Assembly: GCA_049652745.1 (NCBI GenBank)
Contig: JBASEY010000029.1
Location: forward strand, 248,001-312,000
DNA from: JBASEY01 sp049652745
Lineage (GTDB): Bacteria > CSSED10-310
Length of the DNA stretch: 64,000 bases
Direction of reading: 5' to 3'
Shown: in pieces, positions 8,518-17,955 of the stretch
How positions within the stretch are numbered: the stretch's first letter is position 1
Layout of the letters: the number at the start of each line of letters is the position of its first letter
Program-made: the position numbers and the translations under genes
The notes under the pieces: model-generated
Databases searched by the model: none
Told to the model about the DNA's origin: nothing
What the model saw: only the letters and a program-made list of their open reading frames with translations

Positions 8518-11500
8518 CTAGTCATCAAACCGAATCCAATCGGTATCATCATACTTTTCCAGAAGTTTCAATAATTCCATCAACTTCTCTCGCGCCTGAC
8601 CGGCGTTGAGTGTGCAGCCTTTTATCGAACAAAAGAAATCTTTACAAGAGAGTATAGCAGCAGGTTTTTTTATTGAATACAGGCGGTTGATAAACGCGAT
8701 GGCGTCATCTTTAAGAAGGTCTTCCAGAGAATTTAAAAAGGACGGTTGCTCAGGTTTGAGCTGTTGTATCTTTTGCATTGACTGAACTACACCATTTTTC
8801 GCAATACCTTCCATTTTTTCCAACTCGGATAAAAAAACTTGGCTGCGCAAAACGATAAAGCTCGTGGTTATTTGTTCCAACAGCATTTTTAAAATGGTGT
8901 CCGGGTCCAAAGCTTCAATCTTTTTTCCAAGTGTAAATCCACAATTGCAAAGAGGATGCATTTCCAACGTTGAGTATGGATCATTTTTACATCCAGCGAT
9001 TTTCAGTCGATGTATCGTGTCGATCAGGCTTCGGTTTTCCTGGAGCGCGCCGATGAATTCGATCGAAATCAATCGATTGAATAGTCGAAAAAGTTGAGAT
9101 TGAACGATAATGTGGTAGGGATTGTTCAGGAATTTACTGTATTCATGCCGGTGCTCTTCACAGTACTGTTGACGATAGAGCTTTCGGAATGTCTCCCACT
9201 CTCTTTGAAAAACTTTCATACCATCTGCAAGAATGAGATCATCCGAAAGAAAAGCCTTTCGTATCAACGGATAAAGCAGAGATTTAATAGGTTCATATTC
9301 AGGCTTGTCAGGTACTTTTTCTTTAAGCTCGGCTAGATAATACACCGCAAATGAGAAGGCTTTAAGATCATTTTCACTAAATGAATGAATTTTTTTTATC
9401 GAGGTAAAAAGCTGATCAGGTTTTTCAATCGTCTCAAATTTAGATAAAAAACTCTGCCATTTTTGCACCGAGTCTGGACTTGACGGTTCAATTGTCGAGA
9501 TCAACTCATCAAATCTGTCCAGCACAAAACGTGTCTCTTTCAGATCGGCTTCTCGGACAGGATATCGGCCAATCCAGTCCTTAACTGCATCTTTGACATG
9601 ATAAACCGCACCTTTCCAAGTTTCGATTTGAGTAACTAATTTTTTCCACACTGCTTCTTGAGAATCCAGATCGAGCTCACTTAAGTGGCGGTTAAAAAGA
9701 AGCTTATGCAATAAAAAGAAAGCTGGGCGATACGCGTCTGATAAAAGGGATCCGCGGCGGATTTTATCGATCTGTCCGGTCAAAGGCAGATGAAGGTTAT
9801 CCAATGAAAGTTGTTTCCCTGATTTATAGACGGCGACATATCCCTTGCGAATAAGTGTGGCTAAACCCAGATCGAAAACAGGTCGACTCATTCCTAAAGG
9901 TGGTTTGATACAATGGAGTAAAATACGGCCGGCGGAAAGAAGCGGATCGGTCGCCTGATGTGGCAATTCCGTTGCGCCGGGTGGTGGGAATTGAGCCATA
10001 ATGGATTTCGTCACGAATGATTTAGCGGGTGATCCAGTCAGGTGGTAAATCCCGGATTTTTTTTGTGCCAGTCCGAGGGGAACGGCTATTTTTTCTATGG
10101 CATTCAGACAGATAGCATCTTTTTCAGGGTTTAACTCAGAACTGTTTCCAGGTCGAATAAACTTGTCCAAGAGCAATTCCTGGATAATTTTGCTATGGCA
10201 ATCCATACCGGGAGCAATTCTATAGTGATCAGGATATCGATTATTGAAGCCTGAAGCCAGGGTTGGTTCAAGCCACTTTTCAAAGTGATCGTAAGGATGT
10301 TGTATCGCAAGCGTTGTCACTTCCTTGTTGAGATAAAGTCGGCCGGACATATATGCTTTTCGAAGATATTCAGATCCTTCGGAGAGAGCTTTTTCTTTGC
10401 GTTCATGAAGTATTTCAAGAATATCGGAATGGTCATCGGCATTCGGCTGAGAAGAAATTTCTTCTTCCAGGGTTCTGCATGCCTGTATATCCAAAAGCAT
10501 GTTTTCTACGCCGCACAAGTCTTGAAGAGCCGGCACAACGAACGCCCAGGCATTGGAGGTTTCGGGCGGTTCCTGAGCCAGAAACTTCTGGACATGAAAT
10601 TCGGCGTCATTCACGTCATCTGGAAAAAGCAGAATTAGAGCAAGATCAATTTTGTTGTTCAGCAGCGGTTGCCTGATAGAATCCAGAACTTGGCTGTCGA
10701 TCTCATTCTTATGCACTAATCGTATGGCAACTCTACGTCGAGTGTTTTGCCAGAAGATCGATTCACGAATGACTGTTTTCTGAAAAAATGAAGCCAATGG
10801 AAAAAGACCATACCCCATAGAGTAGATGATTTCCGAAAATATCATTGGATAACTGACAACAAGACGACTTTTGGCTTGCTTGATTTGTTCTTCGATTGTC
10901 AGAAACGGATCCAGCTCGAGCGTAAAATAGTAGATGTCATCGAGCCTCGTGTTGCCGGCTATCCGTTTTAGATAACCGACATCCTGGAATAAAACCCTGA
11001 TGATATGCTCTTCGAAAAACCAATAATTGGTATCTTCGGCGTCAAAAGGCGTCTCAAAGACCCGATATAAAACCATGTTGGCGATATTTCTAACGGTTTG
11101 ATGTTCTTTGAAAGGAGAGATCGCCAGTAAGAACATGGTTTTCATTGTTTTTACAGCGGTTTGGCGATTGTTTTCATCTTTGAATCGATGCAGTATTCTA
11201 GGCAGAATGTTTTGGTTGAATAGGTGTAAATGGGCAGAATGCTTTACCGAATCAGCCAAGTGGGTCTGAAAATGATCAAAAATCGTGTCCGGGGTAAGAA
11301 GATTTTGGCAAGGCTCTTCTAAAATGCCTTTGACCAATATTTCAGGTTTCCCACGAATTTGAGTGGTTAGAAAATCCACCAGACCCCGGTGCCTGCTGAA
11401 AAGATCGATATTCTGATCTAAGAGTTTTAGCGTTTCAGGATGTATAGGGTACAATTGAATAAATGTCTCTTTAGTTATCGGAAGGTGTTTGAAAGCAGCA

Positions 11501-12558
11501 AACAGGTGATCGAAAATACCACCTATTAAATCTGTAGCGTCATCCCGATTTTTCAATAGCAGACGTTCAGAAATAAACTGTTGTAAATGGCTGGTCGACA
11601 ATCTGAGATGCAGGTAACGAGCTTTAATTTTATTGAAGACGTCCTGGGTAATATTTCGATTCATTTCCAGGGATTCCTGGATGGCTGCCACAATCCAGAG
11701 CGGCTGCCCCAATGATGCTTCTCCAAGAAATTGTAAAAAACGGGTGTCCTCGTGCAAGTGATTCAGAGCCGGTTTGGATTGCAGAAACTCCGACAGTTCG
11801 TCAATTAAAAATAAAAGTCCATCCCAACCGTTTGCCCGGATGGTGGTCAGAAGCTCAGAGAATCGTTCTTTTCGATCCGGCATTGGATCAAAAGCCATGA
11901 TCAGACCGGTTTTCTCCAGGAATTGTGAGATAATCGTGTGGGCGGACGCCGGATCATCTCTACAGATTTGTTCCCATGAAACGGAATCAAAACGAGATTG
12001 TATATACTTGCGAAATTCGGCTTCATGAACGTTTAAGATATATCTATTAAAAAAAGAGATATAAAGCTGCGTATAAGAAAGAGCAAGAGGGATTCCTGCA
12101 ATTGAAGCGGCTTTTTCAGCCGAATGCCAAAAAATTTTTTCGAGTTGGATGTCCGCCGCATATTCTGTCAGAGGTATCATAACGGGCAGAAGCCGTTTAT
12201 TGCCGATTGATTGTTTCAAGTCGCCGGGAGTGTTTTGGCGATTGAATAGTGCTTTGCGGGCCCATGAATATCTTGCAATCAAACCGAGAACGCTTAAAAG
12301 GTGGCTTTTTCCCGTTCCATAATTCCCGATAATAAAAAAACCGCGACCGTCTTCGTGGTTGATATGCTCCAAAATAATGCGGAAAATTTTCTGTGTATCG
12401 TCTGTCAAGACAAAGTCATGGTTTAGAGCTTCCAAATGCACTCTGCTTTCCGGATCCTCAGGATCGAGATCCCGAGCTTCGGAAAGATCGATAACCGTTT
12501 GAACATCAGGTACGCTTATGAGATCTCCTATACGAAGATCAAAAAGTACATCATCCAT
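8518..12558 (-). CDS. large P-loop ATPase, BREX/DUF6079-like
   Basis: 1346 residues. A Walker A motif (GNYGTGKS, residues 78-85) and a Walker B motif (LLFLIDELSEF, 248-258) mark an AAA/STAND-like ATPase near the N-terminus. The lead-in (IGDLISVPDVQTVIDL ... ALNHDFVLTDDTQKIF ... GRGFFIIGNYGTGKSH) recalls the large ATPases of BREX/Pgl-type defence (PglY/BrxC-like, DUF6079). The long middle is mostly helical and unassigned. Near the C-terminus, C1190, H1201, C1204 and C1206 could bind zinc. No pglX methylase, pglZ phosphatase or other defence gene is nearby; the only partner is the membrane protein starting 12 nt upstream. Family assignment is by memory of motif style, so function is open: defence, or DNA/protein remodelling. 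Confidence 0.65.
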   Translation of the reverse strand: MDDVLFDLRIGDLISVPDVQTVIDLSEARDLDPEDPESRVHLEALNHDFVLTDDTQKIFRIILEHINHEDGRGFFIIGNYGTGKSHLLSVLGLIARYSWARKALFNRQNTPGDLKQSIGNKRLLPVMIPLTEYAADIQLEKIFWHSAEKAASIAGIPLALSYTQLYISFFNRYILNVHEAEFRKYIQSRFDSVSWEQICRDDPASAHTIISQFLEKTGLIMAFDPMPDRKERFSELLTTIRANGWDGLLFLIDELSEFLQSKPALNHLHEDTRFLQFLGEASLGQPLWIVAAIQESLEMNRNITQDVFNKIKARYLHLRLSTSHLQQFISERLLLKNRDDATDLIGGIFDHLFAAFKHLPITKETFIQLYPIHPETLKLLDQNIDLFSRHRGLVDFLTTQIRGKPEILVKGILEEPCQNLLTPDTIFDHFQTHLADSVKHSAHLHLFNQNILPRILHRFKDENNRQTAVKTMKTMFLLAISPFKEHQTVRNIANMVLYRVFETPFDAEDTNYWFFEEHIIRVLFQDVGYLKRIAGNTRLDDIYYFTLELDPFLTIEEQIKQAKSRLVVSYPMIFSEIIYSMGYGLFPLASFFQKTVIRESIFWQNTRRRVAIRLVHKNEIDSQVLDSIRQPLLNNKIDLALILLFPDDVNDAEFHVQKFLAQEPPETSNAWAFVVPALQDLCGVENMLLDIQACRTLEEEISSQPNADDHSDILEILHERKEKALSEGSEYLRKAYMSGRLYLNKEVTTLAIQHPYDHFEKWLEPTLASGFNNRYPDHYRIAPGMDCHSKIIQELLLDKFIRPGNSSELNPEKDAICLNAIEKIAVPLGLAQKKSGIYHLTGSPAKSFVTKSIMAQFPPPGATELPHQATDPLLSAGRILLHCIKPPLGMSRPVFDLGLATLIRKGYVAVYKSGKQLSLDNLHLPLTGQIDKIRRGSLLSDAYRPAFFLLHKLLFNRHLSELDLDSQEAVWKKLVTQIETWKGAVYHVKDAVKDWIGRYPVREADLKETRFVLDRFDELISTIEPSSPDSVQKWQSFLSKFETIEKPDQLFTSIKKIHSFSENDLKAFSFAVYYLAELKEKVPDKPEYEPIKSLLYPLIRKAFLSDDLILADGMKVFQREWETFRKLYRQQYCEEHRHEYSKFLNNPYHIIVQSQLFRLFNRLISIEFIGALQENRSLIDTIHRLKIAGCKNDPYSTLEMHPLCNCGFTLGKKIEALDPDTILKMLLEQITTSFIVLRSQVFLSELEKMEGIAKNGVVQSMQKIQQLKPEQPSFLNSLEDLLKDDAIAFINRLYSIKKPAAILSCKDFFCSIKGCTLNAGQAREKLMELLKLLEKYDDTDWIRFDD

Positions 12559-12570
12559 TTATGGACTCCG

Positions 12571-13242
12571 TCAATCGGTACGAATGTTCAGAATGGTTTC
12601 GAAGGGGTTCGGACGGGGCGAATCTTCATCGTATTCAAAATCTTGAGGGTTTTGCGCTTGCCTACGGCTCGCTTCACGAATTGCCTTGATCAGTGGATTG
12701 TCATCCAGTTCAGGATCGTCGATATCCGGAACCTGCTGAGATGATTTTGAGTAACTCTCTTCGCTGCTATCGTAGCTATCTGCCTGCTGATTAGCCTGAC
12801 GCGTTTTCGGGAAAGCCGGACCTCTGGCCGGAGCACGCGCTTGTGCAGTATCGGAGGACATATTGGGTTGGGCTTTTTTGCCACGAGCAGGACGGCTGGA
12901 TGCCGTACCGGCAGAGTTTGGTTGTTTCGCCGAACGGGCCACTCCTTCAGGGCGGCTTTCCGCCACCGAATTGTTTTCAAAGGTTTCAGAAGCTTGTGAA
13001 GGTGGCTCAGGATCTGAACCCAAGTCTTTATTAATCAGCTTTTGAGCCTGCGAGGGTTCTTTTACCGTGAAAGTGAAAGATATTTCTGGGGTGGGTTTAT
13101 TTTGCAGTTCAGCTATATAGCGCTCATATGAAGAGATTCGCCCTTGATAATGACCGAAATACATCACGATCAATCCCAGCGTTATTCCACCTAAAGCAGT
13201 AACAATGAATGGTCCGAATATCGATGTTTGTTTTGATGCCAT
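12571..13242 (-). CDS. single-pass membrane protein with low-complexity tail
   Basis: 223 residues. One transmembrane helix (about residues 10-28, FIVTALGGITLGLIVMYFGHY) is followed by a short coiled stretch and then a long Ser/Pro/Gln/Asp-rich disordered region. I recognise no domain. It precedes the large ATPase by 12 nt on the same strand, so the two are almost certainly co-transcribed and may act together, with this protein tethering the ATPase to the membrane. The disordered tail would face the cytoplasm or periplasm depending on topology; positive-inside charge is ambiguous. Confidence 0.6.
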   Translation of the reverse strand: MASKQTSIFGPFIVTALGGITLGLIVMYFGHYQGRISSYERYIAELQNKPTPEISFTFTVKEPSQAQKLINKDLGSDPEPPSQASETFENNSVAESRPEGVARSAKQPNSAGTASSRPARGKKAQPNMSSDTAQARAPARGPAFPKTRQANQQADSYDSSEESYSKSSQQVPDIDDPELDDNPLIKAIREASRRQAQNPQDFEYDEDSPRPNPFETILNIRTD

Positions 13243-13352
13243 TTTTTTAATCGCCTATCTGTAAAAGTGTTATCATGTCAGCGAAAGCTCACTATCCATA
13301 ACAATTAAACCTGTGATCCTGTTCCGATTGTTAAAAATCATTGTTGCCCTTT

Positions 13353-13381
13353 ACTCGTATTGAATAATCAATTTTACGAGT
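13353..13381. repeat. inverted repeat in a divergent intergenic region
   Basis: ACTCGTA (13353-13359) is mirrored by TACGAGT (13375-13381), with an inner TTGA/TCAA pair, giving a bulged hairpin or a dyad operator. It lies in the 285-nt region between two divergent genes, where a regulator binding both promoters would be expected. No T-run follows on either strand. Confidence 0.35.
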
Positions 13382-13527
13382 GTTTCTTTCAAATGCCTTC
13401 GCGGAACGGCCTTAGTCGTTCACTGATCGGCATTGCATCTAACTATACTAAAATAAACCATCTTTGGAAATCAAAGGATTCACGGATTGAAGTTGTGCAA
13501 AGTGATGAAAGTCCATAAAATAGAGCC

Positions 13528-15129
13528 ATGAATCGCTTCTATGTGATAGGTCTTGTTTTGCTTATATCGACTGCTTGGAGCCTTCCGATTTTGTTCGGTT
13601 ATCTTACCACGCCGCCGAACTCGGTCACTCCGACAAAATTTCTTGGCTGGATACGTTCTGATGATTTTCACCGTTACGGATCGTTCATAGATCAGACTCG
13701 ATACGAAAACCGAATTCTTTATTTGGACAATTCCGCTGTCGAACCCCAATCACCTAGAATGATCGCTGTTTACTTTTTTATTCTGGGTTTGTCGGGAAAA
13801 ATTTTTCCTCTGTCGGCTCAGTCTCTGTGGCTGATATCTCTGTTCGTAGTGACTTCGCTGTTCATGATCACCCTGCTAAGAGCGTTAAAGGCATGGACTT
13901 CCGATATCAGTCTGCAGTATATGGCCCTGTTTCTAATCCTGTTCTCAGGAGGATTAGAATTTTTTGCCGTTAAAGCCGGCATCTCTTTTCCTCGAGAAAA
14001 AAACTTCTGGATGGACGGCTTTTCTACCTTCTGTTCATTTCACAATCCATTGAAAATTGCCGGCATCGCATCTGTTCTATGGTTGCTTTTAACATGGAAA
14101 GCCTATTTGGAAACCGGAAAAACAAAGTTCCTGGCAACTACCTTCCTAATCATTCTTTTTTCCTGGTCAATTCATCCAAACAGTGCAATCCCAGGCTATC
14201 TAGCGCTCGTTTCAACCATCTTTTCAAAAGCTTTCTTACCGTTTTCCATCCGATCCTCACTCAGGAAAATTATTAAAACTTATCTGCCATTGCTGATACC
14301 TTTTGGGATGATCGGAATTTACATCATGTGGATGCAAAGTGATTCCACCACCGCAGGTATCATCAAACAATATAATATTCGAAATTTGGTTGAGCCGTTC
14401 CGCTATTATCCTTTGAGGTATGGCCTTATGTTTCCTTTTGGCGTTGTCGGATGTCTGATATCCATGAGGGAAAGGACAATCCTTTCTACGCTGATGGCGG
14501 GATGGTGGATCGGTTCGGAGATGTTTGCGCACGTTTCCGGCATGTCAGGACTGCTTTTTCAACATATGATTCATCTTCCAATGGCTCTGTTCGCCTCTAT
14601 TCCACTGATAAAAATTGTGCGCAGCAATACTTGTATGAAATGGGTCGTTCCTGGAGTTTTAGGGCTGAGCTTTTTTATACAGAACACATGGGTGATAGTG
14701 AAAGTCATCGATCAAACCGAAAAAGATGTCTGGCCGACCTCGTTGTATTGGTCGGAAGGAGAAATCGAAGCTGCTGAAGAATTGCGTGGCTATCCCCGAG
14801 GTAACGTGCTGGCATCACGTGATTCGGGTAATAAAATCGGGTGGCTGGCCCTTAAACCTTCGTTTCTTGGCCACTGGGGAACGACGCCTGCCAGGAGAGA
14901 AAAAGAGCGGGAATTCAATCGGTTTTTCGATAGCCGGACCAGCAACGCCTGGCGCCGGGATTTCATTGGGCGCTATCAAATCCAATATATTTGGTATGGA
15001 CCCAATGAAAAAAGAGTCGGCATTCTGGACTACATGCTACCTCTGACACCGATCATTGATAACGACACAGTCACAATCTTTCGTGTGCTTCATAGTGAAA
15101 ACATCAGCGCCACATCGTCAAATTCTTAA
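13528..15129 (+). CDS. polytopic membrane protein, GT-C-like
   Basis: 533 residues with many predicted transmembrane helices (for example residues 4-25, 80-110, 125-142, 170-230, 250-270, 290-345, 370-390) and a soluble C-terminal segment from about 400. The first periplasmic loop contains the acidic motif SDDFHRYGSF, reminiscent of the catalytic Asp-containing first loop of GT-C glycosyltransferases (PMT/ArnT type), although the family signature is not clear enough to be sure. It is placed before the lpxC-led string on the opposite strand, which fits an envelope role. Its end overlaps the serine hydrolase stop by 26 nt, tail to tail. Confidence 0.6.
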   Translation: MNRFYVIGLVLLISTAWSLPILFGYLTTPPNSVTPTKFLGWIRSDDFHRYGSFIDQTRYENRILYLDNSAVEPQSPRMIAVYFFILGLSGKIFPLSAQSLWLISLFVVTSLFMITLLRALKAWTSDISLQYMALFLILFSGGLEFFAVKAGISFPREKNFWMDGFSTFCSFHNPLKIAGIASVLWLLLTWKAYLETGKTKFLATTFLIILFSWSIHPNSAIPGYLALVSTIFSKAFLPFSIRSSLRKIIKTYLPLLIPFGMIGIYIMWMQSDSTTAGIIKQYNIRNLVEPFRYYPLRYGLMFPFGVVGCLISMRERTILSTLMAGWWIGSEMFAHVSGMSGLLFQHMIHLPMALFASIPLIKIVRSNTCMKWVVPGVLGLSFFIQNTWVIVKVIDQTEKDVWPTSLYWSEGEIEAAEELRGYPRGNVLASRDSGNKIGWLALKPSFLGHWGTTPARREKEREFNRFFDSRTSNAWRRDFIGRYQIQYIWYGPNEKRVGILDYMLPLTPIIDNDTVTIFRVLHSENISATSSNS

Positions 15130-16210
15130 ATATCAATTCGTGAAGTGCAGCTCGCGTAGAATTGAAATCTTTGGCGCTTCCGTCAAAGTAAACACGGTTG
15201 GTTAAAAACACGACGGCGATTCTTTTCTGCGCATCTATCCACAAGCTGGTTCCGGTAAATCCGTTATGGCCAAAAGCCGAATCGGAAAACAATTGTTTCG
15301 ATGCCGGGCTGGAATCTGCTATTTGCCATCCCAGACCCCTATGGTGGTGATACGCTGTTGTGTGATTTGTTGAAGCCAGTAAAATAGACGGCACACTCAA
15401 TATATCTTCACGTGTCCCGGGATTTATCATGAATTCAATAAAGGTCATCAAATCACGTGAGCTGGAAAACAAGCCGGCATTGCCCCCTTCACCGTCGGCT
15501 TTGAAAGCATTGCTGTCATGAACGATACCATGAATTCGGCCGCTTCGAAGGCTTCCATTGCCAAAACCACTTTGCCGGCATAACAACTGCTCCTGAGCAT
15601 TCCCTTTTTCTGTGGGCGCAATTGCGTGTTTTAGTGAAACGGGTGGATTGAAAAAAGTATTGCGCATTCCCAGTGGTTGAAAAATATATTTTTGGGTAAA
15701 AGCGCTCAATGTCATCCCGGTTAACCGAGTCACTAATTCTGCCAGCACAATGAAACCAAGACAGCTATAAGTCACCTGTGTTCCAGGGCGGAAGTCCAGC
15801 GGTTTATCGGCGATGTACTGAACCATTTCTTGCCTGGAATTACAAAAAAGATAAAGCGGTTCCCATGCAGGTAATCCGGATAAATGGAGTAATAAATGGC
15901 GGACGGTGATTCCAGATTTGTCTAAATGAGGTTTGAATTCCGTAAGATAATAAGAGATGGGTTTATCGATATCGAGTCCGATTTTTTCCCTTAGAATCAA
16001 AATAGAAGTAGCGGTAGCCACGGGTTTAGTAATGGAGGCCAGGTCGAAAAGAGTGTCAAAAGTCACGTTTGTCGATGGTTTTTCCGGGGATAGAAAACCC
16101 GAGCTATAAAATGTTGTTTTTCCCTGGTGAAAAACTCCGATGGATGCTGCTGGAAATAGGTGTTCAGAATGGCATCGGTCAAGAAAGTCACCGACAACTA
16201 GATCCGGCAC
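15104..16210 (-). CDS. serine hydrolase, beta-lactamase class C family
   Basis: 368 residues of the penicillin-binding-protein-like/class C beta-lactamase fold. The SxxK motif is in FDLASITKPVATA. The second motif is Y-S-C (VTYSCLGFIVLAELV) rather than the common Y-S-N, and the third region reads GHNGFTGTSLWID. Such enzymes act as esterases or D-amino-acid peptidases; true beta-lactamase activity is unlikely. No signal peptide is visible. The start is GTG at 16210: its AAAGGAAG lies in the last codons of the upstream SMR gene, so the two are coupled. Confidence 0.82.
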   Translation of the reverse strand: MPDLVVGDFLDRCHSEHLFPAASIGVFHQGKTTFYSSGFLSPEKPSTNVTFDTLFDLASITKPVATATSILILREKIGLDIDKPISYYLTEFKPHLDKSGITVRHLLLHLSGLPAWEPLYLFCNSRQEMVQYIADKPLDFRPGTQVTYSCLGFIVLAELVTRLTGMTLSAFTQKYIFQPLGMRNTFFNPPVSLKHAIAPTEKGNAQEQLLCRQSGFGNGSLRSGRIHGIVHDSNAFKADGEGGNAGLFSSSRDLMTFIEFMINPGTREDILSVPSILLASTNHTTAYHHHRGLGWQIADSSPASKQLFSDSAFGHNGFTGTSLWIDAQKRIAVVFLTNRVYFDGSAKDFNSTRAALHELIFKNLTMWR

Positions 16211-16212
16211 AA

Positions 16213-16584
16213 TCAGCTTCCTTTCGATTGATAAGCCAGCGAGATAACGCCCAGAAGAATCAGCAAGGTTCCGAATATTTGAACAGGTGTCAATCGCTCA
16301 CCAAAAAAATAATAGCTGGACACGCCGATGATGGCAAAACCCGAACCGACCATAATGGGATAGGCTACGGAGAGCTGCATTTTTGAAAGAGCGAACGTAT
16401 AGCAGAGGAGATTCAGACCGAATAAAACGATTCCGCTGATAAACGGCCAGGAAAGATAGACTCCTGTTAGTCGTGCCGAAAGCGTGGAGTTGTGGTCTGT
16501 AATTCCTCTGATGTTGGCAAATTTCATCAAAATATTCGCCAGTGCATTGAAAATTAAAGCAATTATAAGAAAAACATAATGCAT
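16213..16584 (-). CDS. SMR/EamA-type small membrane transporter, ArnE-like
   Basis: 123 residues, four transmembrane helices, with the SMR landmarks LMKFA at the end of helix 1 and AYPIMVGSGFAIIGV / FGERLTPVQIFGTLLILLGV. The essential Glu14 of EmrE-type drug exporters is replaced (Asn13 here), so proton-coupled drug export is unlikely. Proteins lacking this Glu include the ArnE/ArnF lipid-flippase subunits. Its place between lpxC and a serine hydrolase on the same strand fits an envelope-lipid substrate, but this is inference. Confidence 0.75.
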   Translation of the reverse strand: MHYVFLIIALIFNALANILMKFANIRGITDHNSTLSARLTGVYLSWPFISGIVLFGLNLLCYTFALSKMQLSVAYPIMVGSGFAIIGVSSYYFFGERLTPVQIFGTLLILLGVISLAYQSKGS

Positions 16585-16713
16585 GGATTGATTCCTCTGT
16601 TCAGATAAGATATTTTTTGGGTTCGGCTTTCCCGCAGCCTTAATTCAGTATATTCTGAAACAGATATGAAAGGAATATTATTTCTATATTTATTTCGGTG
16701 ATGCCTGTTTGTG

Positions 16714-17628
16714 TCAGACGGGATCCGAAAGAGGTGTGCCCCAATGCAGGATTCGATGGCGAATTTTTGAATCGACGGGCTCAAGAATATCCGGAGTTTT
16801 TAAGAGGGCTTCGACAAATTTGGCATGAAGCCGGTGTCCGGCTTTATAAGCTCTGACATGTGCGATTAATGGGTGTCCAAGCAGAACGATATCACCCCAA
16901 AAATCCAAGATTTTGTGACGTACGAATTCATCTTTGAAACGCAGGCCTTCAGAAATAACCCTATGGTCATCCAGCACAACGGCATTCTGAAGATTCGCTC
17001 CCAAAACAAGGCCTTTAGATCTAAGAGCTTCCACATCACGTAAAAATCCGAAAGTTCTTGCCGGTGCAATAAGGTGTGCAAATTGACTGGAATTGTCGGA
17101 AAACTCAGCCTTCATTGTCCCAATACTCGGGTGTTCAAAGTCTATGGTGTATTCGATACTAAGCTTGCCGGTTTCAGCAGGAACAGCTTCGATCCACATA
17201 TTGTTATCGTCAACGCGGATGGGCCGGGTTACACGCACGAATCTGCGCGGCGCATCTTGCCGCACAATTCCCGCTTCGGTTAAAAGCAGCACAAAAGGCG
17301 CTGCGCTGCCATCCATCACAGGAACTTCGGAGTTGTTCACGAGAATTTCACAGTTGTCGATTCCAAACCCGTGCAAAGCCGCAAGAAGGTGTTCTACGGT
17401 CATTATGTTGGCGCCGTCACATCGGAGTTCGGTATTATGTGAAAGCATCCCGATATTCTTGAACCTGGCTGGAATACGCGAACATTTTCCATCAGAATGC
17501 TCTCGGTAAAAAACGATGCCGGTATCCGGACGGGCTGGTTTGAGTTCACAATTGACGGTTTTTCCCGAGTGCAAACCCACCCCTGAAAATTTAACGGGTT
17601 TAGCTAGTGTTCGCTGTGGAATCATCAT
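16714..17628 (-). CDS. lpxC: UDP-3-O-acyl-N-acetylglucosamine deacetylase
   Basis: 304 residues; performs the committed step of lipid A synthesis in the cytoplasm. The N-terminal signature is GVGLHSGKTV. Zinc and catalytic residues are in MTVEHLLAALHGFG (H80), HKILDFWGDIVLLGHPL and GHRLHAKFVEAL. Length is normal. Its presence shows an LPS-bearing outer membrane. It is followed by the SMR gene after 129 nt. It starts at 17628; a second ATG is the next codon. Confidence 0.97.
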   Translation of the reverse strand: MMIPQRTLAKPVKFSGVGLHSGKTVNCELKPARPDTGIVFYREHSDGKCSRIPARFKNIGMLSHNTELRCDGANIMTVEHLLAALHGFGIDNCEILVNNSEVPVMDGSAAPFVLLLTEAGIVRQDAPRRFVRVTRPIRVDDNNMWIEAVPAETGKLSIEYTIDFEHPSIGTMKAEFSDNSSQFAHLIAPARTFGFLRDVEALRSKGLVLGANLQNAVVLDDHRVISEGLRFKDEFVRHKILDFWGDIVLLGHPLIAHVRAYKAGHRLHAKFVEALLKTPDILEPVDSKIRHRILHWGTPLSDPV

Positions 17629-17728
17629 AAAGCAAAGCTTGCCTTAGGAAAACATTTTAGTCAAGCAAAATATTTACTTCATCCCATGGCGTAAACGCCG
17701 ATCGAAAATAAAAAGCTCCGTGTAATAA

Positions 17729-17863
17729 TCAAAACAATGGATCGACACACGTATCGCCACCCAAAGCCGAGATAAATATCAACTGGGCATCTGCAGCAGT
17801 AACTTTTTCGTTTCCATCACAGTCCGCGGCGAAAAAGTGGATTTTTATGGCTAAAACCAGCCT
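17729..17863 (-). pseudogene. dockerin-like EF-hand fragment without start codon
   Basis: On the minus strand a 44-codon frame bounded by stops (upstream TAA at 17866-17864, own TGA at 17731-17729) encodes ADCDGNEKVTAADAQLIF followed by ISALGGDTC. This matches the calcium-loop plus F-helix half of a dockerin/EF-hand repeat (D-x-D-x-N, then D-A). No start codon or Shine-Dalgarno is seen. It looks like the decayed C-terminus of a secreted dockerin-bearing protein, fitting the cohesin-like gene elsewhere in this window. Confidence 0.55.
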
Positions 17864-17897
17864 TTAGACGGCGAAAAAATTCATTTCTCGATAATAC

Positions 17898-17925
17898 TTG
17901 ATTGAAATAAAATAGAAACTATCAT
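17898..17925 (+). promoter_or_regulatory. sigma-70-type promoter for the Ppx/GppA gene
   Basis: TTGATT (17898-17903), 16-nt spacer, TATCAT (17920-17925), about 30 nt before the TTG start at 17956. The rest of the 327-nt gap between lpxC and this gene holds the dockerin-like remnant and AT-rich sequence without other recognisable features. Confidence 0.4.
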
Positions 17926-17955
17926 TTTTGTCGGGGGAATCGGAAAGGCATATAT

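Noticed and set aside
8518..13242. A complete BREX/Pgl island
   Set aside because: No pglX, pglZ or brxA/B genes are present around the ATPase.
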